DNA from: Candidatus Obscuribacterales bacterium
GTDB taxonomy: Bacteria; Cyanobacteriota; Vampirovibrionia; Obscuribacterales; Obscuribacteraceae
Direction: 5' to 3'
NCBI GenBank assembly: GCA_031292355.1
Contig: JARLHI010000032.1
Coordinates: 94,188-158,187 of the forward strand
DNA: 64,000 nt
Made by a program: the position numbers and the translations under genes. Shown here one piece after another: positions 26,427 to 35,979 of the stretch. The notes under the pieces are model-generated. The model did no database searches. It saw only the letters and a list, made by a program, of their open reading frames with translations, and was not told the origin of the DNA. Every line of letters begins with the position of its first letter. Positions within the stretch are counted from its first letter, which is position 1.

Positions 26427-29400
26427 TTAATCAAACGGTAGCTGTTTACGCCAGGATTTTTCCATTTCTTCAACGCTTAGATCGATCACGTATTTTTTCA
26501 CTTCTGAATTGACGTTGTCGTTTGGTTGAGATTGTGTCGGCGATGTGACTCGCAACGCGGCTTGCTCTGTCACTTCACCAATTTGAATGCAGCTTAAACC
26601 ATGGAACAGGTTTTCGAATTTTTCTTTATCTCTGGCATTTATAGATACGACTATGTGGGCTGGACCTTCGGCAAGGAGCATGAAGTCAGAGCGCGTCAAT
26701 AATTTTTGAGAATTAGCAAAACCTGTATAAGTAGATTGATTATATTGAGACGCTTTGACCAGTTGATCCGAATCTATCGTGGCGCCGAGATCGCTGCCGA
26801 TAATGCACTCGGCAAGGGCTACAGCGAGACCGCCTTCAGAAAGGTCATGTGCAGACTGAACGTAATTTGAGCGCATCGCCTGATGTAATTTTGCATAAAG
26901 TTTGGCCGCCTGGCTCAAATCGATGCTTGGCACCAGCGGTGATTGCCAGCCCAGAGTTTCTTCATAATGACTGGCAGCAAGCCCGAGAGTACCGGCTTTC
27001 AATAAATAGACAAGATCGCCTGCTTCTTTAAATTCCATTGAAACGCAATCGTTTATGTCAGGCACACGGCCGATAGCCGAAACAAGCAGAGTCGGCGGAA
27101 TCGACAGACGTACGGTGCCGTCGTCGAAGTCGTTTTTCATACTGTCTTTGCCCGAGATCAAAGGGGCATGATAGGCAAAAACAGCGTCGCGTAGACCCAT
27201 ACAGGTACGCACCAGCTGCGCCAGTTTGCGCTTGCCGTGTGGATTGCTCTTGGACACTATAGGATCTGGCCAACAGAAATTATCCAGCAACGAAATGCTC
27301 GCCGGGTCCGCACCGACGCAGACTGCGTTGCGCACTGCTTCGTCGACACAACACACGGCCATCAGGTAAGGGTCGTGACTGCTAAGGCGAGGATTGAGAC
27401 CATTGGATATCGACAAACCGGCATTTGCGCCATAAACCGGAGCAATGACTGCTGCGTCGCAGGGACCTAGTTGTTTTGGCCCCATCAATGGTTTGATTAC
27501 GCTCTGTCCTTGCACTTCGTGGTCGTACTGACGAATAACATTTTCACGACTGCAAATATTGGGATGAGCAAGTAAGTTCAAAACGATCGGATTTAGGTCA
27601 GCAGGCATCGCACCCGTCGACATGGTTATTTGCGATGGTGTCCATTCCGAGACGAGCTCTAATGTTGGGCAGCCGTCATGTAAAAAACTCAGCTCTAGCG
27701 CACAGATTGTTTTTCCCTCGCGCGTCACTTTGAACAAACCATCAGCAGTAAACTGGCCTACATTGGTCACTTCGACGCTGTGCTTTTTGGCAAGTGTTTC
27801 GATTGCGGCAAAATTTTGCGTGGCAATTGTCATACGTTCTTGCGATTCAGAAACGACAATTTCCCAGTCCGCTAGACCGGCATACTTCAACGGCACGTTG
27901 TCGAGCTCTAGAACGGCGCCGTTTGTGGTTTGGGCCATTTCGCCCACTGAAGATGAAAGACCGCCAGCGCCATTGTCTGTAATACCAGTAATGAGACCGA
28001 GATCGCGGGCTTCGATAGTGAAATCAAGCAGACGTTTCTGGGTGAACGGGTCGCCTATTTGCACGGCAGAAACGGGTGACCCTGAATGCAGCGACTCTGA
28101 TGAGAATGTAGCGCCATGCACTCCGTCTTTGCCTATGCGACCACCGGCCATAACGATGGTGTCGCCAACTTGAGTATGCTTTTCCCAGGCCTTGGCGCCG
28201 TGCACAGATAGGGGCATGATGCCGCCTGTGCCGCAGAAAACTAAAGGTTTTGCGCGGTAGTTGTCATCAAAGTAGATGGCGCCGTTGACAGTTGGTATAC
28301 CGCTTTTGTTACCACCGTCTTCTACCCCTTTGCGCACTCCATCGAGAATCGTTTTGGGCGGTAATAATTTCGGTCGATTGACCAGCTGGTTGCTTGGATA
28401 AGCAAAGCAAAATACATCGGTATTGAAAATTGGTTTGGCACCAAGACCGGTGCCCAAGATATCTCGGTTGACGCCCAAAATACCAGTTAGGGCACCGCCG
28501 TATGGCTCAAGGGCTGACGGCGAGTTGTGGGTTTCAACTTTGAAACAAATGGCATGGTCTTTGTCCCATTTGATGACACCAGAATTATCTTTGAAGACTG
28601 ACAGCAAATCGAAGCGAGTCTGCATCAATTCTTTCGTCGGTCCCTGAATGAAAGTCTTATAGAGACTGTGAATCGTTTGTTTGGCGACGTCGTTGACATC
28701 GGTGTGAGTGATTGTGGCATTGAATATTTTGTGTTTGCAATGCTCCGACCATGTTTGAGCAATCACTTCCAGCTCTACATCAGTTGGGTTTTCACTTAAA
28801 CCAAGATCCTGACGCAGAGCCTTCGTCGCGGGTTTACGGAAGTACTGGCGAATCGCTTTCATTTCTTCGAGATTGAGTGCAAGTAGTCTGGTGCGACTCA
28901 TCTCGCTTAGTTCCTGATCGTCAACCTCTAAAGAAATTTGCTCAATATGTGTCGTCGCGTTCAGCCTTACTTCAGGAAAAGCAAAATATTCACTGGGATT
29001 ACCCAGCGTCAAATCATGGACGGCGAAATTTTCAGTAATTGGATGAAAAAAACGATAGAGTGCGTGGTTCTCAATTTCTTTCAATGTCTTTGCAGACCAG
29101 GATGAATCATCGCTTTCAGGCGCTGCCTGCCCACTAAAAAGGTAACCGCGGCCGGATGCCACTTTGATATCGGCAGGTAATCCTAAAAGCCGTAATGCTT
29201 CGGCGACCGTGTGAGCTAGATTGTCGGTGACTCCTGGGAGGAACTGTTTTTCTGCCCAGAAACGAAATCCCTGTTTTTGCCAGAATTTGCCCCACTCCGC
29301 TCTTTGTGCGGGCGGGCAGACCCAAAGGTCTTCTTGTAGTTCGTCAATCAAAACTGCTTTCAGGGCCTGCACTATTTCTGATGAAAGCACTGCTGGCTGA

Positions 29401-29564
29401 GCTTCCTGATTTTTCGCTGTGGTGGCGTTGAAGCCTGGAGGAAGCTGAATCCAGTAAAGGGCAAATGAGGAGTATTGTGTACGTGGCACAACGGCTAGAC
29501 AAAGCACCTGAGCTCCTGCTCTATCGAGTTCTGCTTGGCCGAGAATTGGCGCTGTTTCCCTCAT
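26427..29564 (-). CDS. purL: Phosphoribosylformylglycinamidine synthase, large PurL with extra N-terminal region
   Basis: PurL converts FGAR to FGAM. The 1045-residue protein has the small-molecule kinase-like core from about residue 230: WSEHCKHKIF, KVETHNSPSALEPYGG, GGRIGKDGVHGATFSS, DNGAGGLSSSVGEMA, SGKDSMKN and AHDLSEGGLAVALAE. About 200 residues precede the core; the part FLPGVTDNLAHTVAEALRLLG reads like PurS (a chain that elsewhere is a separate subunit), so PurS is probably built in. Since purQ is separate, this is an intermediate between the PurS/Q/L complex and the single-chain enzyme. It overlaps purN by four bases (ATGA). Confidence 0.95.
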   Translation of the reverse strand: MRETAPILGQAELDRAGAQVLCLAVVPRTQYSSFALYWIQLPPGFNATTAKNQEAQPAVLSSEIVQALKAVLIDELQEDLWVCPPAQRAEWGKFWQKQGFRFWAEKQFLPGVTDNLAHTVAEALRLLGLPADIKVASGRGYLFSGQAAPESDDSSWSAKTLKEIENHALYRFFHPITENFAVHDLTLGNPSEYFAFPEVRLNATTHIEQISLEVDDQELSEMSRTRLLALNLEEMKAIRQYFRKPATKALRQDLGLSENPTDVELEVIAQTWSEHCKHKIFNATITHTDVNDVAKQTIHSLYKTFIQGPTKELMQTRFDLLSVFKDNSGVIKWDKDHAICFKVETHNSPSALEPYGGALTGILGVNRDILGTGLGAKPIFNTDVFCFAYPSNQLVNRPKLLPPKTILDGVRKGVEDGGNKSGIPTVNGAIYFDDNYRAKPLVFCGTGGIMPLSVHGAKAWEKHTQVGDTIVMAGGRIGKDGVHGATFSSESLHSGSPVSAVQIGDPFTQKRLLDFTIEARDLGLITGITDNGAGGLSSSVGEMAQTTNGAVLELDNVPLKYAGLADWEIVVSESQERMTIATQNFAAIETLAKKHSVEVTNVGQFTADGLFKVTREGKTICALELSFLHDGCPTLELVSEWTPSQITMSTGAMPADLNPIVLNLLAHPNICSRENVIRQYDHEVQGQSVIKPLMGPKQLGPCDAAVIAPVYGANAGLSISNGLNPRLSSHDPYLMAVCCVDEAVRNAVCVGADPASISLLDNFCWPDPIVSKSNPHGKRKLAQLVRTCMGLRDAVFAYHAPLISGKDSMKNDFDDGTVRLSIPPTLLVSAIGRVPDINDCVSMEFKEAGDLVYLLKAGTLGLAASHYEETLGWQSPLVPSIDLSQAAKLYAKLHQAMRSNYVQSAHDLSEGGLAVALAECIIGSDLGATIDSDQLVKASQYNQSTYTGFANSQKLLTRSDFMLLAEGPAHIVVSINARDKEKFENLFHGLSCIQIGEVTEQAALRVTSPTQSQPNDNVNSEVKKYVIDLSVEEMEKSWRKQLPFD

Positions 29565-30187
29565 ATTTCAGTCAGCTCCTTTTGACGATTGCTTGAGATT
29601 TGAATCTTGCCCGCAGAAAGCATTTGTAGAACCTGGGGATAAAGTTTGTGTTCAACTGCCAGTCCACGCGCTTTGAATGTCTCAATGGTGTCATCATCCA
29701 ATCTAACAAACGCTTCTTGAGCAAGAATCGGACCGTGATCTACAAGTTCGTCGACAAGATGGACCGTGATGCCGGACAACTTGACACCATAGGCAAAGGC
29801 GTCTTCATAAGCTTGTTTGCCGGCAAAAGAAGGAAGCAAGGAGGGATGTATATTGACGACGCGGTAAAAACCACGCTCGTCTTTAAACGCTCGCAAAAAG
29901 GTGGGCGACAGAATGCGCATGTATCCGGCTAACACTACAAAATCGATTTTATGTTGCGCCAGTTCATCTAGAATCAATTTTTCGTGTTCGTCGCGACTGA
30001 TGCTGTCTTGATTGAAAGCTTTGGCCTCGACGCCATAGGTCCGAGCGACTTCAAGCGCCTTGGCTTTGACATCGTTCGTGATGACAATGACTGCTTTCGC
30101 GTCTAAGTCACCCGTTTTGATTGATTCGAGAATGGCTGCAAGATTAGAGCCGCGCCCGGATGCCATAAATGCTAAGTTGATAGACAT
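29561..30187 (-). CDS. purN: Phosphoribosylglycinamide formyltransferase
   Basis: PurN adds a formyl group from 10-formyl-THF to GAR. The 208 residues show FMASGRGSNLAAILESI (phosphate loop), LAGYMRILSP, NIHPSLLPSFAGKQAYEDAF (catalytic Asn-His) and SGITVHLVDELVDHGPIL (catalytic Asp). Length is usual. Its start overlaps the 3' end of purD by 16 bases and its end overlaps purL by four. Confidence 0.97.
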   Translation of the reverse strand: MSINLAFMASGRGSNLAAILESIKTGDLDAKAVIVITNDVKAKALEVARTYGVEAKAFNQDSISRDEHEKLILDELAQHKIDFVVLAGYMRILSPTFLRAFKDERGFYRVVNIHPSLLPSFAGKQAYEDAFAYGVKLSGITVHLVDELVDHGPILAQEAFVRLDDDTIETFKARGLAVEHKLYPQVLQMLSAGKIQISSNRQKELTEI

Positions 30188-31536
30188 TGCTCGGCTGCCC
30201 TCCTGCCAATGTCGGAACGGAAAGAAATATCTTTGAACGAAATTTGTTCAAGAGCAGCATAAGCCTTGGCCCTTGCTTGTTCCATCGTCTGAGCAACAGC
30301 GGTCACTGCAAGTACGCGCCCACCATTGGTCAATAATTTGCCGTCGACTAACTTCGTGCCGGCGTGGAATACAAACACATCTGATGGCAAGTTTTTGATC
30401 ACGATTATTTCGTTTTTCGATGAACTTTCTGGATAAGAAGAGGCTGCCGCAATGACACAACAACTGGCAGATTTTTTCCAGGATATCGAAATATTTTTCA
30501 GCTGACGCTTCTGGCAAGCATCAAGTATTTGATATAGGTCGGCATCTAAAAGTGGCATGAGTGCTTGAGTTTCTGGATCGCCAAAGCGGGCGTTGAATTC
30601 CAGTACAAGAATCCTTGCCTTGCTGTTGTCGTCAGTCGTTTCATCTTCTGACTCGGTCGTGCCAATCATCAAACCGGCATAAAGGATGCCTTGAAAATCA
30701 ATCTTTTTTTCAGCGATAGCTTTTTGCAGTGGTTTTATGACCTGTTCGTCAATTGCTTCTTTGAATTTCTCAAATAGCGGAACCGGCGAGTAAACGCCCA
30801 TTCCACCTGTGTTTGGTCCTTGATCATTATCAAAGCGACGCTTGTGGTCTTGCGACGCTGGCATAGCCATGACACTTTCGCCGTCGCAAAACAGGAGCAA
30901 CGACAACTCTTCGCCTCTGATTTTTTCTTCAATCAAAGCGACTTCACCAGCGGCGCCAAAAATCTTGTCGGTAAAAATTTGCTCTAGAGCATGCTTACAC
31001 TGATCTTCTGTATTGCAGACAAATACTCCTTTGCCAAGTGCTAGCCCATCTGCTTTTACGACTCTCGCCCACTGGTGTGATTTAACTGCTTTCATTCCCT
31101 CTTCGAAGTTCGAGCAGACGACAAATTTCGGCGTTGGAATATTTGTCGCACTCATAAATTCTTTGGCGAATGCTTTGCTCCATTCGAGCTTTGCCGCGAG
31201 CTTGGTCGGACCGAAAACCGGCAAGCTCTTTTCGTTAAAGTAATCGACAATGCCCTCGGCCAGCGGATTATCGGGACCGATCACTGTCAAATCAATATTG
31301 TTTTTTTCGGCAAATTCGCGCAACGCAGCAAAGTCGTTCACGGGGATGTTTAGATTTTCAGTTTTGCTTTCGCTACCGGTGCCACCATTACCTGGTGCAC
31401 AATATATCTTTGAAACATTAGGACTTTGTGCCAGCTTCCAACAAAGAGCGTGCTCACGACCGCCGCCGCCAACCACGAGCAGATGTGCTGATTCTGGAAG
31501 CGATGATAATTTATTGTTGGGGCTATTGGTATTCAT
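30172..31536 (-). CDS. purD: Phosphoribosylamine-glycine ligase (GAR synthetase)
   Basis: PurD joins phosphoribosylamine and glycine with ATP. The 454-residue ATP-grasp enzyme has LLVVGGGGREHALCWKL, YCAPGNGGTG, TVIGPDNPLAEGIVDYF, VVKADGLALGKGVFVC, QDHKRRFDNDQGPNTGGMG and LEFNARFGDPETQALMPLL, all family signatures. It is about 25 residues longer than average, with a Gln/Asp-rich insertion (TESEDETTDDNSKARI). It overlaps purC by four bases (ATGA). Confidence 0.97.
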   Translation of the reverse strand: MNTNSPNNKLSSLPESAHLLVVGGGGREHALCWKLAQSPNVSKIYCAPGNGGTGSESKTENLNIPVNDFAALREFAEKNNIDLTVIGPDNPLAEGIVDYFNEKSLPVFGPTKLAAKLEWSKAFAKEFMSATNIPTPKFVVCSNFEEGMKAVKSHQWARVVKADGLALGKGVFVCNTEDQCKHALEQIFTDKIFGAAGEVALIEEKIRGEELSLLLFCDGESVMAMPASQDHKRRFDNDQGPNTGGMGVYSPVPLFEKFKEAIDEQVIKPLQKAIAEKKIDFQGILYAGLMIGTTESEDETTDDNSKARILVLEFNARFGDPETQALMPLLDADLYQILDACQKRQLKNISISWKKSASCCVIAAASSYPESSSKNEIIVIKNLPSDVFVFHAGTKLVDGKLLTNGGRVLAVTAVAQTMEQARAKAYAALEQISFKDISFRSDIGRRAAEQCLST

Positions 31537-32753
31537 GAAAATATGGATTTCGATTTTGAAACAAATTCGTTGAGGTCAGGGCATCCGGCAAATACTTTGC
31601 GGTCCATCAAAGTGTTTGTGAGCATGCAATAAAGCGCGTCAACATGTTCTTTGAAAGACGCTGGTAATGGCTGAGGTTTCTCGCCCAGCTCGTTTTCGCA
31701 AATGGACTTCCAGTCAAGCGTGGCGCTTTGCTTTGCTAGCGTTTGAGCTTTCTTCAGGGCAGTTTCCCATTTTGAGCCGCGGTAAAATTGTCGGAGCATT
31801 TCTTTAGAGAGTTGCTGTCCATCCACTAGAACTCGCAATTCATCTGGACCAACGCTATCAGCTAAAAGAATTTGTGAATTACCATCGCCATCTTGTGCTG
31901 CGAGCAGTTCGATTTTTCCATCCCACAGCTGCATGCCATGTTTTTCGAAAATGTCATGCAAAGCAAGAGCCGTATCGAGGGCAACTTCAATTACTTTCGC
32001 AAATGAATGGGCTGGTAATTGAGATAAAAGCGCTGCTTCTTGATACGACAGAAATCTATCTTTGGGTTCTAGCTTAGTGAAAAACTCCAGCACGGGTCTG
32101 TCAAACCATTGATTGCTCTCAGGCACTTTTTTCAAACCGAGCGTTTCGGCATAAGAAGGATCCTTCTTCAGGCGTTCTTCCAGTGAACTTCCACCGGGCA
32201 TACCGAAACGAAAAACAATTTCCAATGGAATCAAACGAATTTGTTTTTGCTCGGGAATATTTGGATAAAAGAAAAGATTGTGATTGAGAACTTTGCCGTC
32301 GTGAGGGCGATAGACATTAGCCTTTTGCACCTGCATCAAGAGCTTGTCACCAGAAGCAATGGCGTCGGACATAGTCAAATTCTTGCCATGTGCATCAGTG
32401 AGACCGAGAAAATGATTGGGCAGACCCGACTGTCTTAAACCAGCAGGTCCTGCGTAAAATTCGTTTTCGAAGCGTTGTTTGATAAATTCAGCATCGAATT
32501 TTTGCAAAGACGTTGATGCTTGCAAATTTCGCCAGAATTCAGGCCGAGCCAATTCTTCAAAGAAAAAAGCGCCCATCAATGTCAGTGCGCGTCCTTTATT
32601 CTGGATTGTGTCGGGCATTTTGCCCCAATCGAAAACGGAATAATCATCGGTAAAATCGAACCAGAGTTTATCGGTTTCTGCCCTCGATGACAGCACGCGC
32701 TTGACTGAACCCTCGTACGCGACTGTCAGTGGCAAAGATTTAGCGGTGCTCAA
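31533..32753 (-). CDS. purC: SAICAR synthetase, long divergent form
   Basis: PurC joins CAIR and aspartate. At 406 residues it is much longer than the common 230-300-residue enzymes. The core motifs are still readable: YEGSVKRVL at the ATP site, DDYSVFDWG for the usual DRxSAFD, NKGRALTLMGAFFFEEL, PLEIVFRFGMPGGSSLEERL for the EVVVRGYxxGS block, LWDGKIELL, LADSVGPDELR and LSKEMLRQFYRG. Extra length lies in the middle (about 80-130) and near 180-240. Position between purF and purD in the purine operon supports the call. Confidence 0.92.
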   Translation of the reverse strand: MSTAKSLPLTVAYEGSVKRVLSSRAETDKLWFDFTDDYSVFDWGKMPDTIQNKGRALTLMGAFFFEELARPEFWRNLQASTSLQKFDAEFIKQRFENEFYAGPAGLRQSGLPNHFLGLTDAHGKNLTMSDAIASGDKLLMQVQKANVYRPHDGKVLNHNLFFYPNIPEQKQIRLIPLEIVFRFGMPGGSSLEERLKKDPSYAETLGLKKVPESNQWFDRPVLEFFTKLEPKDRFLSYQEAALLSQLPAHSFAKVIEVALDTALALHDIFEKHGMQLWDGKIELLAAQDGDGNSQILLADSVGPDELRVLVDGQQLSKEMLRQFYRGSKWETALKKAQTLAKQSATLDWKSICENELGEKPQPLPASFKEHVDALYCMLTNTLMDRKVFAGCPDLNEFVSKSKSIFS

Positions 32754-32762
32754 TTGCTCTCC

Positions 32763-34217
32763 TCAAAAACTCGAATGTTTGGCGGGAACCTGACGATCGA
32801 TTAAGCGTTTGGTGGCAAATTGCTTGCCACTTTCAATATCAGTAGGATAAATGCCGGTGACACAGCCTGCACAAATGGAATTTTGTTGCAGTGCTTCTTT
32901 TAAGCCTTCAACGGTTTGAAAGATGACCCGGTCTGCTCCCAGTTCTTCGGCAATTTGAGCTTCAGTGCGCTCATGGGCAATAAGTTCGACCGGGCTCGGA
33001 AAATCGATGCCGTAATAACAGGGGTGTCTAATTTCGGGACAAGAAGAGAGCAGAATTACTTCTTTGGCTCCAGCTTGACGCACGAGTTTGACAATCTGTT
33101 GGGCTGTATTGCCGCGTACAATGCTGTCGTCCACGATTAAACAGCGTTTGCCTTTAAATTCAGAGGCAATTGGAAAGAGCTTGCGACGAATCGCTTCTTT
33201 GCGCGATTGCTGTCCTTCCAGGATAAAAGTGCGATTGACATAGCGGTTTTTGATCAAGATTTCGCGAAACGGTAGTTTCAACGCTTCAGCTATGGCGACC
33301 GCTGAAATTCGACTAGTCTCAGGAACGGGCACAACGAGATCGACTTCAATACCTAGTTTTTTAACGTGCTCGGCTAAAATCAAGCCTAGCCGAAAACGAG
33401 CATGATAAACAGACACATCATTGAATTCTGATTCGACACGAGCAAAATAAACCCATTCAAACATGCAAGGAGATTTCGATTGCTGATCGATGATTTCTCT
33501 TGTGACAACACCTTTACTGGAAATATGTACTGCTTCACCAGCTTGAATTTCTTCGAGCTCGTCGTACTCTAAAAACGATAGTGCAACAGTTTCTGAGGCG
33601 ATCGCCGAAACAATGTCGCCTTCAGGTGTTTGCTTGCGTCCCATGACCAGTGGTCGTATACCGTGGGGATCTCTAAAGCCAAAAATGTCACCATCTCTGG
33701 TGACACAAGCGATGGCATAGCTGCCCACTAATTTCTTCATGCATATTCTGATAGCTTGAAAAATTACCTCGGTGGTCAATGGTTTATCGCCGATTTCGTC
33801 GGCAAGGATATGCAGAATCAAAGCCGAGTCAGACTCAAGCAGGGCTCGAGGCGGTGTGCCTGACTCGCGAATTTCATCGCGCAGAGCGTAAAAATTGACG
33901 ATATTGCCGTTATGAGCAAGGCCAATGCCTGTGCCATAATCGAGAAAAGGTTGTAACAGATTGGGATCGTCGCGACCAATGGTTGCGTAGCGAGAGTGAC
34001 CGAGTGCCGCTGTGCCTTTCAAATTTTTAAAAGAGCGCTCTGAGAAAACGTTCTCAATGAGCCCTGAGCCTCTTTGTAATTGAAAGCCGCCGGTACGAGT
34101 GTTATCTACCGTGAGGATGCCGCCGCCGTCTTGTCCGCGATGTTGTAAATTCATCAAACCGAAATAAACTTCGTATGGTGAATTGTGGCTGCCGGAAACC
34201 GCGATTACGCCGCACAT
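32763..34217 (-). CDS. purF: Amidophosphoribosyltransferase
   Basis: PurF makes phosphoribosylamine from PRPP and glutamine, the committed step. Cys2 of MCGVIAVSG is the Ntn glutaminase nucleophile, without a propeptide to remove beyond Met. NLQHRGQDGGGI, GHSRYATIG and LAHNGNIVNF follow. The transferase half has the PRPP loop CLIVDDSIVRGNT. Cysteines in PCMFEWVYFARVES, HPCYYGIDFP and ICAGCVTGIYPTD match those that hold the 4Fe-4S cluster in the Bacillus-type enzyme, so an oxygen-sensitive Fe-S form is likely. It is the first gene of the operon. Confidence 0.97.
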   Translation of the reverse strand: MCGVIAVSGSHNSPYEVYFGLMNLQHRGQDGGGILTVDNTRTGGFQLQRGSGLIENVFSERSFKNLKGTAALGHSRYATIGRDDPNLLQPFLDYGTGIGLAHNGNIVNFYALRDEIRESGTPPRALLESDSALILHILADEIGDKPLTTEVIFQAIRICMKKLVGSYAIACVTRDGDIFGFRDPHGIRPLVMGRKQTPEGDIVSAIASETVALSFLEYDELEEIQAGEAVHISSKGVVTREIIDQQSKSPCMFEWVYFARVESEFNDVSVYHARFRLGLILAEHVKKLGIEVDLVVPVPETSRISAVAIAEALKLPFREILIKNRYVNRTFILEGQQSRKEAIRRKLFPIASEFKGKRCLIVDDSIVRGNTAQQIVKLVRQAGAKEVILLSSCPEIRHPCYYGIDFPSPVELIAHERTEAQIAEELGADRVIFQTVEGLKEALQQNSICAGCVTGIYPTDIESGKQFATKRLIDRQVPAKHSSF

Positions 34218-34295
34218 CTTTTTTTGTTCTCATTCTTAAGTGACGCCTGGCAAACCGGAAAAGCATGAGCTTCGCCGAGTTCGCTATATTGTCCT

Positions 34296-34350
34296 TGTAA
34301 GATTACGCCGTTCGCGCCCGAGATCCAAGTTTGAGCAATAAAATCTTACA
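34296..34350 (-). promoter_or_regulatory. Inverted repeat in the purine operon leader
   Basis: TGTAAGATT (34296-34304) has an exact inverted copy AATCTTACA (34342-34350), 37 bases apart, in the 220-base gap upstream of purF. It could be a looped operator or the base of an RNA stem. I compared the leader with the purine-riboswitch consensus by eye and did not see it. No clear promoter boxes could be fixed. Confidence 0.35.
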
Positions 34351-34437
34351 TTCTGCATGATATTGAAATACTGTTTTATCTTTCTAGACTTCTTTGCCAA
34401 ACTGTGAAAGCCAAGATTAGAGAACGAAAATCTACCC

Positions 34438-34974
34438 ATGACTAAAATCAATGAAAGCGTTCTTATTGAGGAATTGCAGGAGCTTGCCCGGGCAGGCGAC
34501 CTCAAGGCTCAATTGCAGTTGGCGAGCGGCTTTTGCAAGGGCACCTTCGGCAAGAGGGACTGGCATACCGCATTTACATGGTATGAAGTGGCGGCAAACC
34601 AGGGTTCATCAATAGCTCAATACAATCTAGCTTCTATGTATTTAAACGGCGAGGGCTGCATACGCGACTTGAGTTCCGCTCGGCATTGGTTCGAAAAGTG
34701 CGCGGCACAAGGAGATGTGGATGCTCAGTTCAATCTGGGTCTGCTCTACGATAAAGGTGAAATTGAGGCGCAGGATCTACTTCAGGCAGCACATTGGTAC
34801 AAATTGGCGGCCGAAAATGGCTCTGCGCGTGCCCAGTACGACCTGGCTTTGATGTTTGAACTGGGGCGGGGACTGGAGCAAAATCTCGAATTGGCTTTGT
34901 TCTGGTACGAGCAGGCAAGCATTCAAGGAGTTGGTCGCGCGCTTGAAAAGGTCGAACTGCTGCGTTCCCTTTAA
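34438..34974 (+). CDS. SEL1-repeat protein
   Basis: The 178-residue protein consists of about four SEL1-like (TPR-related) repeats: AFTWYEVAANQGSSIAQYNL, ARHWFEKCAAQGDVDAQFNL, AAHWYKLAAENGSARAQYDL and ALFWYEQASIQGVGRALEKV, each with the A..WY..AA..G...AQ..L pattern. There is no signal peptide, so it should be cytosolic. SEL1 proteins are usually adaptors. It is transcribed divergently from purF and ends five bases before the end of the esterase gene on the other strand. Confidence 0.88.
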   Translation: MTKINESVLIEELQELARAGDLKAQLQLASGFCKGTFGKRDWHTAFTWYEVAANQGSSIAQYNLASMYLNGEGCIRDLSSARHWFEKCAAQGDVDAQFNLGLLYDKGEIEAQDLLQAAHWYKLAAENGSARAQYDLALMFELGRGLEQNLELALFWYEQASIQGVGRALEKVELLRSL

Positions 34975-34979
34975 AAGAT

Positions 34980-35888
34980 TCAGGGCTTTAGTTTGTCTTC
35001 GAAGAAACGCGTCGTGATGGCCAGGGTCTCAGGATTGAATAAATTGTGCGTGCCTTTTTCGACAGTGACCATTTTTACGTCTGCACCCGCTTTTTCCAGT
35101 GCATCGTTTAGCTCGACGCTCTGGGCGTAAGGCACGACTTCGTCGGCATTGCCGTGAATAATTAGAAAGGGCGGTGCGGCTTTGGTGACATACGTAAGTG
35201 GACTGGCTTTTTCAGCCATCTCTGGCACTTGTTCGGGTAAGCCGCCTAGAAGTTGGGAAACGGCCCGGTTTTTGCCTTCATCGGCAGGCAATTGCTTGAG
35301 TGCTGTTTTGAAATCAGTGACGCCGTTCCAATCGCATACCGCCTGCACTTTTGCAGAAATCGGCGATTTTGGTGCTACATGACCGGGCACGTTTTCGTCC
35401 TCGGTCAAACCAAGCAAACTGACTAAATGACCACCTGCTGAAGCTCCTAGCAAACCAATACGATTGCCGTCGAAATGAAATTTATCTGCATTTTGCCGTA
35501 AGAATCTGATAGCCGCTCGACAGTCATCAACTTGAGCCGGAAACTTTGCCTCGTTTGAAAAACGGTAATTGAGGCTGGCCACGGCAAAACCATGATCTAC
35601 CAGGCTGGTAGCCGCGTTTTGCGATTTGTCGCCTCCTACCCAGGCGCCACCATGGATGTAAACAATGAGTGGTGGCTTTGAGTGCAGGCCCGGCATTTGT
35701 GCGTCCGGCAGAATCAAATCTAGTGTCTGAGCCGGATTGTTTGAATCGACTACATAAGTCATAGTCTGTTTTGTGTCGCCTGGAGACGCCACTTTGAGGG
35801 AGGCGGCGATGGTTACAACCACGATGATGACCAGAAAACAAATGGTCAATGCGTTGGATTTGAAATCGCGACTGGATTCTACTTGCAT
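34980..35888 (-). CDS. Membrane-anchored alpha/beta hydrolase, BD-FAE/esterase-lipase type
   Basis: A 302-residue protein with an N-terminal hydrophobic segment (NALTICFLVIIVVVTIAASL, about 12-31) acting as signal anchor. The hydrolase domain shows the oxyanion motif YIHGGAWVGGDKS, the nucleophile elbow LLGASAGGH, the acid in IIHGNADEVVP and the catalytic His in KGTHNLF. This matches small carboxylesterases of the BD-FAE/HSL-like group. Natural substrate unknown. It is divergent to the exported TPR gene at 35980, with about 90 bases between. Confidence 0.88.
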   Translation of the reverse strand: MQVESSRDFKSNALTICFLVIIVVVTIAASLKVASPGDTKQTMTYVVDSNNPAQTLDLILPDAQMPGLHSKPPLIVYIHGGAWVGGDKSQNAATSLVDHGFAVASLNYRFSNEAKFPAQVDDCRAAIRFLRQNADKFHFDGNRIGLLGASAGGHLVSLLGLTEDENVPGHVAPKSPISAKVQAVCDWNGVTDFKTALKQLPADEGKNRAVSQLLGGLPEQVPEMAEKASPLTYVTKAAPPFLIIHGNADEVVPYAQSVELNDALEKAGADVKMVTVEKGTHNLFNPETLAITTRFFEDKLKP

Positions 35889-35979
35889 ATTAATTGCATT
35901 TGCTACATTTTTACTTCACAGATTAACCACAAGACTGCGCTATTCTAGAGTCATAGCAGCTGAAGTTCTGGGGGAGCCG

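Noticed and set aside
34218..34437. Purine riboswitch upstream of purF
   Set aside because: The conserved loop and junction bases of the class are not recognisable by eye; a covariance search would decide.
35773..35979. N-terminal extension of the exported TPR protein at 35980
   Set aside because: It overlaps the esterase gene on the other strand and would bury the signal peptide; GTG at 35980 has a ribosome site.
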